Shown here: one piece after another, positions 8,211 through 15,556 of the stretch
Position numbering within the stretch: position 1 is the stretch's first letter
How the letters are laid out: each line of letters opens with the position of its first letter
Source: Rhizobium sp. P38BS-XIX
GTDB lineage: Bacteria; Pseudomonadota; Alphaproteobacteria; Rhizobiales; Rhizobiaceae
Reading direction: 5' to 3'
DNA: 64,000 nucleotides
Assembly (NCBI RefSeq): GCF_012641435.1
Contig: NZ_JABAIJ010000017.1
Coordinates: 1-64,000, forward strand
Translations under genes and position numbers: made by a program
The notes under the pieces: generated by a model
What the model was told of the DNA's origin: nothing
Seen by the model: only the letters and a program-made list of their open reading frames with translations
Databases searched by the model: none

Positions 8211-9194
8211 ATGAGGTTCAAGATTCTTGCCGCAAGTCTGCTGGCCGCATTCTTTGCGGTGCCGGCGATTGCGGAAGCGGCGGAGGGCTTCGCCACTGCC
8301 AACGTCAACATGCGTTCGGGGCCCAGTACCGAATATCCGGCCGTCACCATGATTCCCGTCGGCGTGCCGCTGCAGATCAACGGCTGCCTGAACGACACGC
8401 CCTGGTGCGACGTTTCCTTCTACGGCGGTCGCGGATGGGTTGCCGGTCGCTATATCCAGGCGACCTACCAATCACGCCGCATCTATATCGACCGGCAATA
8501 TTATCGCCCGCTCGGCATTCCCACGGTCGTCTTCAATTTCGACGATTATTGGGGTCGCTACTATCGCGGCCGTGACTTCTATCGCGATCGCGATCGTTGG
8601 CGTCGCGGCCCGGGCTGGGTCGACCGCCGTCCCGCCAATGATTGGGACCGCCCTCAGAATCCGGGTTGGGATCGAGGATCCGACTGGGATAACGGACCGG
8701 ACCGCAATTGGGACCGCCGCCCCGACCGCAATCGCGATTGGAATCGCGGACCGGACTGGAATGACGGACAGGACCGTAATTGGGACCGCCGCCCCGACCG
8801 CAATCGCGATTGGAATCGCGGACCGGACTGGAATGACGGACAGGACCGTAATTGGGATCGACGCCCGGACCGCGGCCGCGAGTGGGATCGGCAGCGCGGC
8901 GACAATCGCGATGGCGGTGGTCGCCAGCAGCCGGACGATAACCGCAATTGGGGCGGCAACCGACCCGATCGTCAGCGCGACAACAATCGTCCGAACAATC
9001 AGCCCCGCCCGGAACCGCAGCGCCAGCCTCAGGTTCAGCAGCCCCAGGCGCAACAGCCGCAGCCGCAGCCGCAGCCGCAGAACAACAATCCGCGTCCGAA
9101 TGCAGGGACGCCAGGGCCGTACAGCCCGGATCACAAGGATTGCCCGGCATCGGAACCTGATTGCCGCATGTCCGTTCGGGGTTCGAACCGCTAA
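8211..9194 (+). CDS. Secreted SH3-domain protein with Arg/Asp/Trp-rich tandem repeats
   Basis: Exported protein of 327 residues. A classic signal peptide (cleavage near AEA-AEG, about residue 24) is followed by a bacterial SH3 domain (about 25-90) of the kind that binds cell wall peptides, with two cysteines (CLNDTPWC) likely disulfide-bonded. The remainder is low complexity: a charged region dominated by WDR/PDR/DWN motifs, including two exact 24-residue repeats, then a Gln/Pro-rich stretch and a short tail with two cysteines. AGGGAGAG precedes the ATG. A good terminator follows. Such SH3 proteins are common in rhizobia; the function of the repeat region is not known to me, though a cell wall or surface role is plausible. 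Confidence 0.85.
   Translation: MRFKILAASLLAAFFAVPAIAEAAEGFATANVNMRSGPSTEYPAVTMIPVGVPLQINGCLNDTPWCDVSFYGGRGWVAGRYIQATYQSRRIYIDRQYYRPLGIPTVVFNFDDYWGRYYRGRDFYRDRDRWRRGPGWVDRRPANDWDRPQNPGWDRGSDWDNGPDRNWDRRPDRNRDWNRGPDWNDGQDRNWDRRPDRNRDWNRGPDWNDGQDRNWDRRPDRGREWDRQRGDNRDGGGRQQPDDNRNWGGNRPDRQRDNNRPNNQPRPEPQRQPQVQQPQAQQPQPQPQPQNNNPRPNAGTPGPYSPDHKDCPASEPDCRMSVRGSNR
8706..8870 (+). repeat. In-frame 72-bp tandem repeat (two exact copies plus a partial)
   Basis: Bases 8706-8777 and 8778-8849 look identical; a third, partial copy diverges after about 15-20 bases. Each unit encodes 24 residues beginning NWDRRPDRNRDWNRG. The lack of silent differences indicates a recent duplication or ongoing copy-number change. 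Confidence 0.9.
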
Positions 9195-9221
9195 CGACAT
9201 CCGCAGCGTTGCGAAGACAAT

Positions 9222-9255
9222 AAAAAGCCAGCGACTTTCGTCGCTGGCTTTTTTG
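9222..9255 (+). terminator. Intrinsic terminator after the SH3-repeat gene
   Basis: AGCCAGCGA / TCGCTGGCT stem with a six-base loop, flanked by A-rich and T-rich arms (TTTTTT on the plus strand). It begins 27 bases beyond the stop codon. Confidence 0.85.
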
Positions 9256-9416
9256 TTGGCGGCTATTCGGTTCGAAGAGTGTTTCCGGTTCGCAACGTTC
9301 CAGCGGTCACGAAACGAATAGGCCTATGAAAACAGATAGGATTCAAGCGGCCGCACTATCGGCGCCTTTGCGGGACTGCAAGATTTGAACAGCCAGCGGG
9401 TTCGAGCCGCCGCGTT

Positions 9417-9659
9417 TCAGTGCATCTTGAGATGCGCTTCCCGCGTCGCTGAAATGAACATCTCGCGAGCTTCTTCGGCCGACTTTCGGCCATCGATCGC
9501 CGCGCGGCAGAGACTTCTGGCCGCCACATAAAGCGGCCCGCGCCGATCCGGCCATAGATTGGCCATGCACTTCAGGGCTTCGGACGGGCCTGTTACGACC
9601 TGAAAGCCACCCTGCGTAAAGCCAACTTCGATCGGATTGCTCCATTTAATGTGTCGCAT
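9417..9659 (-). CDS. DUF982 family protein
   Basis: An 80-residue protein of the DUF982 family, small proteins abundant in Rhizobium with no assigned function. The typical elements are present: an N-terminal strand ending VTGPSEALKCM, a central Trp-Pro-containing loop (LWPDRRGPLYVAA) and a C-terminal helix (AREMFISATREAHL). The ATG at 9659 is preferred to the GTG two codons upstream because AGGAGGA then sits six bases before it. Cytoplasmic, no membrane segment. It stands near two other small minus-strand genes but more than 250 bases from them. Regulation is not visible. Confidence 0.85.
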   Translation of the reverse strand: MRHIKWSNPIEVGFTQGGFQVVTGPSEALKCMANLWPDRRGPLYVAARSLCRAAIDGRKSAEEAREMFISATREAHLKMH

Positions 9660-9912
9660 GAACACTCCTCCTCACGCGCTACCAAGATGCTTGGACCTGC
9701 CTTTCAAGACAGTCACATGACAGCACTATAACCTCGATCAGTCTTTTCGAAAATATGGAAGATGACCAGAATGACGCGAAGTATCGCCGCATCCGATCAA
9801 GGGCATTCCGGCCACCCGATCAGGTGTCCGGAACAGGTTTTCATGCTCCTGATGCGGAGAAACATTCCATCGAATGTTTTGGCGAGCATTTCGGGAGCGC
9901 CGCACAGAGCAT

Positions 9913-10035
9913 CTACTTTTCACGTGCGATACGCCTTGCTTCGTCTGGCGAGAAGCCGGCGCGACGCGCGAGCCATTCCAGACCGAAAATCCGGTCGATC
10001 TGGTCGACCAGCCACAATTCAAAACGGTTCAACAT
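9913..10035 (-). CDS. Very small protein (40 aa), possibly unannotated
   Basis: This frame encodes 40 residues beginning MLNRFELWLVDQIDRIFGLE and ending ARRIAREK. The case for it is a well-placed GGAGG seven bases before the ATG, a sensible amphipathic composition (a hydrophobic/acidic N-terminal helix, then a basic helix after FSPDEA), and an orderly position 72 bases downstream of the 62-residue gene on the same strand. It has no cysteine and no signal peptide; the N-terminal helix could lie on a membrane surface. I know no family. At this length chance cannot be ruled out. Confidence 0.5.
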   Translation of the reverse strand: MLNRFELWLVDQIDRIFGLEWLARRAGFSPDEARRIAREK

Positions 10036-10107
10036 GACATAGCCTCCTCCGCACCGGCCTTTCAGCCACAGCGGCAACGATCGCGTCGTCCGGCCTGCCA
10101 GCCTCCT

Positions 10108-10296
10108 TCAGCGAAACAGGGGCGGCCGCTGCGCGTTCGAGAGCAGTTCCTGCTTGGTTGCGAAGTCGCCAAACAACTTTCTCAGTCTGGCTTCCTCCTC
10201 CTTGCCGATCCGGTGGCGCCGGGAAAAATCCTCAACGCTCCAGACCTCTCGCAGTCTGCTCTCGTTGACGTCCTCTATCTTGACCAATGAACTCAT
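10108..10296 (-). CDS. Small hypothetical protein (62 aa)
   Basis: Charged, helical 62-residue protein rich in Glu, Arg and Lys (EEEARLRKLFG) with no signal or membrane segment. Its start has a moderate ribosome site (AGGGGCGAG). The pattern of an N-terminal half with a Trp (REVWSVEDFSRRHRIG) followed by a helix and a disordered basic tail vaguely recalls small helix-turn-helix-like proteins of the DUF3606 type, but I would not assign it. It may share a transcript with the 40-residue gene downstream. A TTAA-N7-TTAA motif lies about 110 bases upstream. Confidence 0.65.
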   Translation of the reverse strand: MSSLVKIEDVNESRLREVWSVEDFSRRHRIGKEEEARLRKLFGDFATKQELLSNAQRPPLFR

Positions 10297-10637
10297 ATAC
10301 TCGCCCCTCTTGTCTTCGTCGGAAAGTAATGCGCGAGACGGCGGAAAGTTCCCTCTATACCTTGTACAGCAGGGTCTGAGCTTTACTGAAGGGGAGCGAC
10401 AATATTCTTAATCCCTCCTTAAATCGCCGCATTTACAGTTCAGGCGGGATTTGATGTCTTCACGAGGTTCGCGAGCGGGTTGCGCATGGCGCCCTGCCCT
10501 CAATCATCAGACTGGATCTTTCGGGGTGACGTGCTGGCATAAAGCGATTGCATGCGTTGAAAACCATGTGACTTCGCCATAATCAGCCTGATGGAAGACA
10601 TTGGAAACACTAGGCATCGAGGTACGACCGGCCCGCA
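10297..10637. other. Divergent intergenic region before the penicillin-binding protein
   Basis: About 340 bases between a minus-strand small gene and the plus-strand penicillin-binding protein. It contains a TTAA-N7-TTAA motif (10408-10422) and a possible housekeeping promoter (TTGAAA at 10557, CATAAT at 10578, 15 bases between, slightly short). No further gene is seen. Confidence 0.4.
10408..10422. promoter_or_regulatory. Candidate CtrA-type site (TTAA-N7-TTAA)
   Basis: TTAATCCCTCCTTAA fits the CtrA layout and sits between a small divergent gene and a class A penicillin-binding protein. Cell-cycle control of peptidoglycan synthesis would make sense, but the match lacks the trailing C of the best sites and the site is about 215 bases from the start codon. 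Confidence 0.3.
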
Positions 10638-13049
10638 ATGGCAGATAAGAAGAAATCACGCCAGAGGATAGAGCCATCCTTCTCCAGCGGCGGCCGGGAA
10701 CGCGACGAAGACGGATTCTCTGCTGGCGAGCGCATCGTCGGCCAGAGACGCGCGGCCAGTCGCCAGAAAGAGACCAAGCGATACAGAGAGCCGGACCTCG
10801 ACGAGGATGAAGACGACGAGAACGAAGATGAGCCGGTGGTCGTCAAACCCCGGCGCTCGTCTCGCCGTCGCAAGCCTGTTCGCCGCGCACCGCGCCGCGG
10901 GCTTTTCGGCTTCATTCGTTCAGCCATCTATTGGGGGCTTGTGCTGTGCCTCTGGGCCGGTATCGGCCTTGCCGGTCTCGTCGCCTATTACGGCTCGCGC
11001 ATGCCGAGCGCCAGCACCTGGGTCATTCCGGAGCGGCCGCCGAACGTCAAGATCGCCGGTCTCGACGGCAGCCTGATTGCCAATCGCGGCACGACGGGCG
11101 GCGAGGCCGTGGCCCTCAGCGACATGTCGCCTTACATTCCCGAAGCCATCGTCGCCATCGAGGATCGTCGCTTCTACTCGCATTTCGGCTTCGATCCGAT
11201 CGGCCTTGGCCGCGCGATCGTCACCAACATCGTTACGGGACATGCGGTCCAGGGTGGCTCGACGCTGACGCAGCAGCTCGCCAAGAACCTCTTCCTGTCG
11301 CCAGACAGAACCCTCGAGCGCAAGGTGCAGGAAGTGCTCCTGGCGCTATGGCTGGAGCATAAGTACACCAAAGATCAGATCCTCACGATGTATCTGAACC
11401 GCGTCTATTTCGGCTCCAACGCCTATGGCGTCGAGGCTGCCTCCAGGCGCTACTTCAATAAATCGGCCAAGGACGTCAATCTCGGCGAAGCGGCCATGCT
11501 TGCCGGCCTGGTGAAAGCGCCATCGCGGCTTTCGCCCGCCCGTGATCCCGCCGCTGCCGAGGCGCGTGCGCAGCTCGTGCTGCAAGCCATGCGCGACCAG
11601 AACTTCATTACCGATTCGGATGTGAAGACGGCGATGTCGCAACCGCCGACGCGGTCGAAAAGCTATTGGACCGGCGCGGAGAACTATGTCGCCGACATGG
11701 TCATGGACCAGTTGCCAAAGCTAATCGGCGGCCCGGTCAAGGAAGATCTGATCGTCGACACCACGCTCGACATGTCGCTTGAGGCCGATGCCGAGAAGGC
11801 TTTGCAGGACGTGCTCTCGAAAGACGGCCGGAAGCTGAACGCGTCGCAGGCCTCGCTGGTCTCGGTCGATGCGACCGGCGCGATCCGCGCACTGGTCGGC
11901 GGTCGTGACTATGCTCAAAGCCAGTTCAATCGCGCGGTGACCGCCAAGCGCCAGCCAGGCTCCGCCTTCAAGCCTTTCGTCTATACGGCAGCGCTGGAAG
12001 CAGGCCTGACGCCCAACACCATTCGCAACGACATGCCGATCAAGATCGGCAACTGGGCGCCTGAGAATTACGAGCAGCGCTATAGCGGCCCCGTGACGCT
12101 CGCAACCGCCGTGGCGAAATCGCTGAACACGATCGCCGCACAGCTCGTTGCGGAAGTGGGACCGGAGCAGGTGATCAAGGTCGCGCGCCGGCTCGGCATC
12201 GAATCCGACCTGCAGGCCAATGCCTCGATCGCGCTCGGCACCTCGGAAGTGTCGCTGTTGGAGCTGACCTCCGCCTATGCCACCTTCATGAATGGCGGCT
12301 ACAAGGTGGCTCCCCATGTGGTCACCAAAGTGACCACGGCTTCCGGTAAAGTGCTCTATCAGGCCAATGTCGACAATCCGGAGCGGGTGCTAAACCCGGA
12401 TATCGTGACCAACATGAACGCCATGATGGCCGGCGTCATCGCATCGGGAACCGGCAAGTCGGCACGGATTCCCGGTTGGCAGGCGGCCGGCAAGTCCGGC
12501 ACGACCCAATCCTTCCGCGATGCGCTGTTTGTCGGTTTCACCAGTCACCTGACGACCGGTGTCTGGTTCGGCAATGACGACGGCAAGTCGATGCGCAAGG
12601 TGACCGGCGGCGGGCTGCCGGCCAAGGCGTGGAAAGAATTCATGATCGCCGCCCACAAGGGCATCACGCCGACCCCGATCTTCGGCGGCGGCCAGATCAT
12701 CGATAACGGCCTGCCGATGGCGCAGACGGCGCCGAATGGCAATCAGCCGACCACGATCGGCAACATCATCTCCGGTGCCGGCGATGGTGGTCAGCTGGCA
12801 CAACAGCCGACGCTGCAACAGCGACCGTCGCAGCAGCCGATCCAGCCCCAGATCGCCAACCAGACAGCCGTCAATGAAGATCCGCAGGATCTGCCGCCGG
12901 CAAACCTCAGCGACGACCCCAACCCCTACAGCTCCAATCCTTATGAGGGCGGAGATATTCCGCCTGCCGATATCGGCGAGACGGCGCCTCCGACCGCGGT
13001 TGCGCGGCCGCATCGCTCCTCGCTGCTCGACGTCATTCTGGGTCGGTGA
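10638..13049 (+). CDS. Class A penicillin-binding protein (bifunctional)
   Basis: Inner-membrane enzyme that polymerises glycan strands and crosslinks peptides in peptidoglycan. A long charged cytoplasmic tail (about 1-90, with an acidic run then a basic run) precedes one membrane helix (about 93-118). The glycosyltransferase domain has the catalytic Glu175 in AIEDRRFYSHFG and the GGSTLTQQLAKNLFL motif. The transpeptidase domain has the nucleophile Ser442 in SAFK, KSLN, and KSG (Lys619). The C-terminus is Gln/Pro-rich and probably disordered. 803 residues is within the PBP1 range. It appears monocistronic. The ribosome site is weak. Which PBP1 subclass it belongs to I leave open. Confidence 0.94.
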   Translation: MADKKKSRQRIEPSFSSGGRERDEDGFSAGERIVGQRRAASRQKETKRYREPDLDEDEDDENEDEPVVVKPRRSSRRRKPVRRAPRRGLFGFIRSAIYWGLVLCLWAGIGLAGLVAYYGSRMPSASTWVIPERPPNVKIAGLDGSLIANRGTTGGEAVALSDMSPYIPEAIVAIEDRRFYSHFGFDPIGLGRAIVTNIVTGHAVQGGSTLTQQLAKNLFLSPDRTLERKVQEVLLALWLEHKYTKDQILTMYLNRVYFGSNAYGVEAASRRYFNKSAKDVNLGEAAMLAGLVKAPSRLSPARDPAAAEARAQLVLQAMRDQNFITDSDVKTAMSQPPTRSKSYWTGAENYVADMVMDQLPKLIGGPVKEDLIVDTTLDMSLEADAEKALQDVLSKDGRKLNASQASLVSVDATGAIRALVGGRDYAQSQFNRAVTAKRQPGSAFKPFVYTAALEAGLTPNTIRNDMPIKIGNWAPENYEQRYSGPVTLATAVAKSLNTIAAQLVAEVGPEQVIKVARRLGIESDLQANASIALGTSEVSLLELTSAYATFMNGGYKVAPHVVTKVTTASGKVLYQANVDNPERVLNPDIVTNMNAMMAGVIASGTGKSARIPGWQAAGKSGTTQSFRDALFVGFTSHLTTGVWFGNDDGKSMRKVTGGGLPAKAWKEFMIAAHKGITPTPIFGGGQIIDNGLPMAQTAPNGNQPTTIGNIISGAGDGGQLAQQPTLQQRPSQQPIQPQIANQTAVNEDPQDLPPANLSDDPNPYSSNPYEGGDIPPADIGETAPPTAVARPHRSSLLDVILGR

Positions 13050-13456
13050 ACGGTAACCGGCCAAAGCTCCCAGGAGCAATTTTGGCCGCTGCCGGTCCCA
13101 TGCGAAATCGGTGCGATACCGGAGAAGTCTGGATAGCGATTCGCTAGCGTCGATGTGGCCGTCGGAAAGCACAAAAATCGCAATTTTACGCCTTGCCGCT
13201 TGCATGGCTGCGGCAAGGCTGCTCTGATATAAGATTGCCTGAAATCCACGGGCTTCAGCAGAATAAAATTTGAGCGACAAACCATTCGTTTTGCTGGATT
13301 CCGGGTGATTTCCTGCCTTGCAGTCAGTAAAACCGCTACTTATATACGCGGCATCACCGCAGTCATGGCTGCGCAATCCTCAAGACCATCCCGTAAGGGG
13401 CTGTCAATGGAATGCCTGACAGGGGTTCCGATAGCTTGCTTCAAGGAGAGAATGAC
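13050..13456. other. Long dnaK leader/promoter region
   Basis: About 400 bases without a gene, holding the proposed heat-shock promoter at 13317-13348. The rest is ordinary sequence; an open frame on the minus strand here is the mirror of the flanking genes. The proposed promoter would give an untranslated leader of about 100 bases before dnaK. Confidence 0.5.
13317..13348 (+). promoter_or_regulatory. Predicted RpoH (sigma-32) promoter of dnaK
   Basis: CTTGCA at 13317 and CTTATATACG at 13339 are separated by 16 bases. This fits the alphaproteobacterial heat-shock pattern (CTTG in the -35, CYTATNTNNG in the -10). It lies about 110 bases before the dnaK start, a usual distance. No CIRCE-type inverted repeat is seen, which favours sigma-32 control rather than HrcA here. 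Confidence 0.65.
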
Positions 13457-15376
13457 ATGGCAAAAGTAATTGGTATCGACCTTGGAACGACAAATTCCTG
13501 CGTCGCCGTCATGGACGGTAAAGACGCAAAGGTGATCGAGAATGCCGAAGGCGCCCGCACCACCCCCTCGATGGTCGCCTTCTCTGACGACGGCGAACGC
13601 CTCGTCGGTCAGCCGGCAAAGCGCCAGGCTGTCACAAACCCCATCAATACCCTCTTCGCTGTCAAGCGCCTGATCGGCCGCCGCTACGAAGATCCGACCG
13701 TTGAGAAGGACAAGCACCTTGTTCCTTTCAACATCGTCAAGGGTGACAATGGCGACGCATGGGTCGAAGCCAACGGCAAGGGCTACTCGCCGGCACAGGT
13801 CTCCGCGATGATCCTTCAGAAGATGAAGGAAACCGCAGAAGCCTACCTCGGCGAAAAGGTCGAGAAGGCCGTCATCACCGTTCCCGCATACTTCAACGAC
13901 GCTCAGCGCCAGGCAACCAAGGATGCCGGCAAGATCGCCGGTCTTGAAGTTCTGCGCATCATCAACGAGCCGACGGCTGCAGCTCTCGCTTACGGCCTCG
14001 ACAAGAAGGACGGCAAGACCATCGCCGTTTACGACCTTGGCGGCGGCACCTTCGACGTCTCGATCCTCGAGATCGGCGACGGCGTTTTCGAAGTGAAGTC
14101 GACCAACGGCGACACCTTCCTCGGCGGCGAAGACTTCGACATGCGTCTCGTCGAATATCTCGTTGCCGAATTCAAGAAGGACAACGGCATCGACCTCAAG
14201 GGCGACAAGCTCGCTCTGCAGCGCCTGAAGGAAGCTGCCGAAAAGGCCAAGATCGAGCTTTCGTCCGCGCAGCAGACCGAAATCAACCTGCCCTTCATCA
14301 CGGCAGACGCCACCGGCCCGAAGCACCTGACTCTTAAGCTGACACGCGCCAAGCTGGAAAGCCTGGTTGACGATCTCGTTCAGCGCACGATCGCTCCGTG
14401 CAAGGCAGCCCTCAAGGATGCCGGCGTTACCGCCGCTGAAATCGATGAAGTCGTTCTCGTCGGCGGCATGAGCCGCATGCCGAAGGTGCAGGAAATCGTC
14501 AAGCAGCTGTTTGGCAAGGAGCCGCACAAGGGCGTCAACCCGGATGAAGTCGTCGCTCTCGGCGCAGCCATCCAGGCCGGCGTTCTGCAGGGCGACGTCA
14601 AGGACGTTCTGCTTCTCGACGTGACCCCGCTGTCTCTCGGCATCGAAACGCTGGGCGGCGTCTTCACCCGTCTGATCGAGCGCAACACGACGATCCCGAC
14701 GAAGAAGTCGCAGACCTTCTCGACCGCCGACGACAATCAGTCGGCTGTGACCATCCGCGTCTCGCAGGGCGAACGCGAAATGGCTGCCGACAACAAGCTG
14801 CTCGGCCAGTTCGACCTCGTTGGCCTGCCCCCGGCACCGCGTGGCGTACCGCAGATCGAAGTCACTTTCGATATCGACGCCAACGGCATCGTTCAGGTTT
14901 CGGCCAAGGACAAGGGCACCGGCAAGGAACAGCAGATCCGCATCCAGGCTTCCGGCGGTCTTTCCGACGCCGACATCGAAAAGATGGTCAAGGATGCAGA
15001 AGCTCACGCTGCCGACGACAAGAAGCGCCGCGAAGGTGTCGAAGCCAAGAACCAGGCTGAGAGCCTGATCCACTCCAGCGAGAAGTCGCTGAAGGATTAC
15101 GGCGACAAGGTCACGGAAGCTGATCGCACCGCGATTTCCGACGCGATCGCAGCCTTGAAGGCCGCAACCGAGGCTTCCGAGCCGGATGCGGAAGACATCA
15201 AGGCCAAGACCCAGACGCTGATGGAAGTTTCCATGAAGCTCGGCCAGGCGATCTATGAGTCGCAGCAGGCGGAAGCCGGCTCCGCCGATGCCTCGGCAGC
15301 AGGTGGCAAGGACGATGTCGTCGACGCCGACTACGAGGAAATCAAGGACGAAGGCGACCACAAGCGGTCTGCATAA
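13457..15376 (+). CDS. dnaK: Molecular chaperone DnaK (Hsp70)
   Basis: ATP-dependent cytosolic chaperone that folds and protects proteins with DnaJ and GrpE. The nucleotide-binding domain opens with VIGIDLGTTNSCVAV and holds YDLGGGTFDVSIL and the VLVGGMSRMPKVQ loop; the substrate-binding domain (LLLDVTPLSLGIE onward) and helical lid follow, ending in an acidic tail (DADYEEIKDE). 639 residues is standard. AAGGAGAG precedes the ATG at 13457; the frame is open 15 codons further but without support. dnaJ lies 180 bases downstream, separated by several hairpins. A sigma-32 type promoter lies upstream. Confidence 0.98.
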   Translation: MAKVIGIDLGTTNSCVAVMDGKDAKVIENAEGARTTPSMVAFSDDGERLVGQPAKRQAVTNPINTLFAVKRLIGRRYEDPTVEKDKHLVPFNIVKGDNGDAWVEANGKGYSPAQVSAMILQKMKETAEAYLGEKVEKAVITVPAYFNDAQRQATKDAGKIAGLEVLRIINEPTAAALAYGLDKKDGKTIAVYDLGGGTFDVSILEIGDGVFEVKSTNGDTFLGGEDFDMRLVEYLVAEFKKDNGIDLKGDKLALQRLKEAAEKAKIELSSAQQTEINLPFITADATGPKHLTLKLTRAKLESLVDDLVQRTIAPCKAALKDAGVTAAEIDEVVLVGGMSRMPKVQEIVKQLFGKEPHKGVNPDEVVALGAAIQAGVLQGDVKDVLLLDVTPLSLGIETLGGVFTRLIERNTTIPTKKSQTFSTADDNQSAVTIRVSQGEREMAADNKLLGQFDLVGLPPAPRGVPQIEVTFDIDANGIVQVSAKDKGTGKEQQIRIQASGGLSDADIEKMVKDAEAHAADDKKRREGVEAKNQAESLIHSSEKSLKDYGDKVTEADRTAISDAIAALKAATEASEPDAEDIKAKTQTLMEVSMKLGQAIYESQQAEAGSADASAAGGKDDVVDADYEEIKDEGDHKRSA

Positions 15377-15400
15377 ACGCGAACCGAAAGGTTCAGGAAA

Positions 15401-15444
15401 CTACTGCGCCGCGCGTCCCTTTGGACGCGCAAAGGTCGCAGTAG
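15401..15444 (+). other. Nested hairpin in the dnaK-dnaJ spacer
   Basis: An outer arm pair CTACTGCG / CGCAGTAG encloses an inner stem GCGCGTCC / GGACGCGC. There is no T tract, so it is more likely an RNA-stability or processing structure than a terminator. A palindrome TTAAATTG-AAT-CAATTTAA (15472-15490) and a second perfect 9-bp hairpin (15508-15529) follow. Confidence 0.6.
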
Positions 15445-15507
15445 AACTTAAGGTGGCGCCTAAGCCTTTCCTTAAATTGAATCAATTTAAGGGGTTATGC
15501 GCATGAT

Positions 15508-15529
15508 CCGGCTGCCTTACGGCAGCCGG
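15508..15529 (+). other. Perfect 9-bp hairpin just before dnaJ
   Basis: CCGGCTGCC-TTAC-GGCAGCCGG, ending 27 bases before the dnaJ start. No poly-T follows, so read-through into dnaJ is expected. It may set the different levels of DnaK and DnaJ by attenuation or by protecting the dnaK mRNA end. Confidence 0.55.
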
Positions 15530-15556
15530 AAATCCATTTCCGGGGTCTAATGCTGA

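Noticed and set aside
7900..8214. 104-codon open frame before the SH3-repeat gene
   Set aside because: No Shine-Dalgarno, Arg/Ser-rich random-looking sequence, and it runs into the next gene's start.
8706..8870. Tandem repeat as a possible CRISPR array
   Set aside because: Copies are directly adjacent with no spacers, in frame within a secreted protein; no cas genes are present.
10297..10400. EcfG-type general stress promoter (GGAAC-N16/18-CGTT) for the 62-residue gene
   Set aside because: A GGAAC exists on the minus strand near 10350 but no CGTT lies at the right distance.
13340..15361. 673-residue minus-strand frame opposite dnaK
   Set aside because: A mirror artefact of dnaK codon use; many high-GC genes here have such frames (also opposite nusA, infB, pnp and rpsA).
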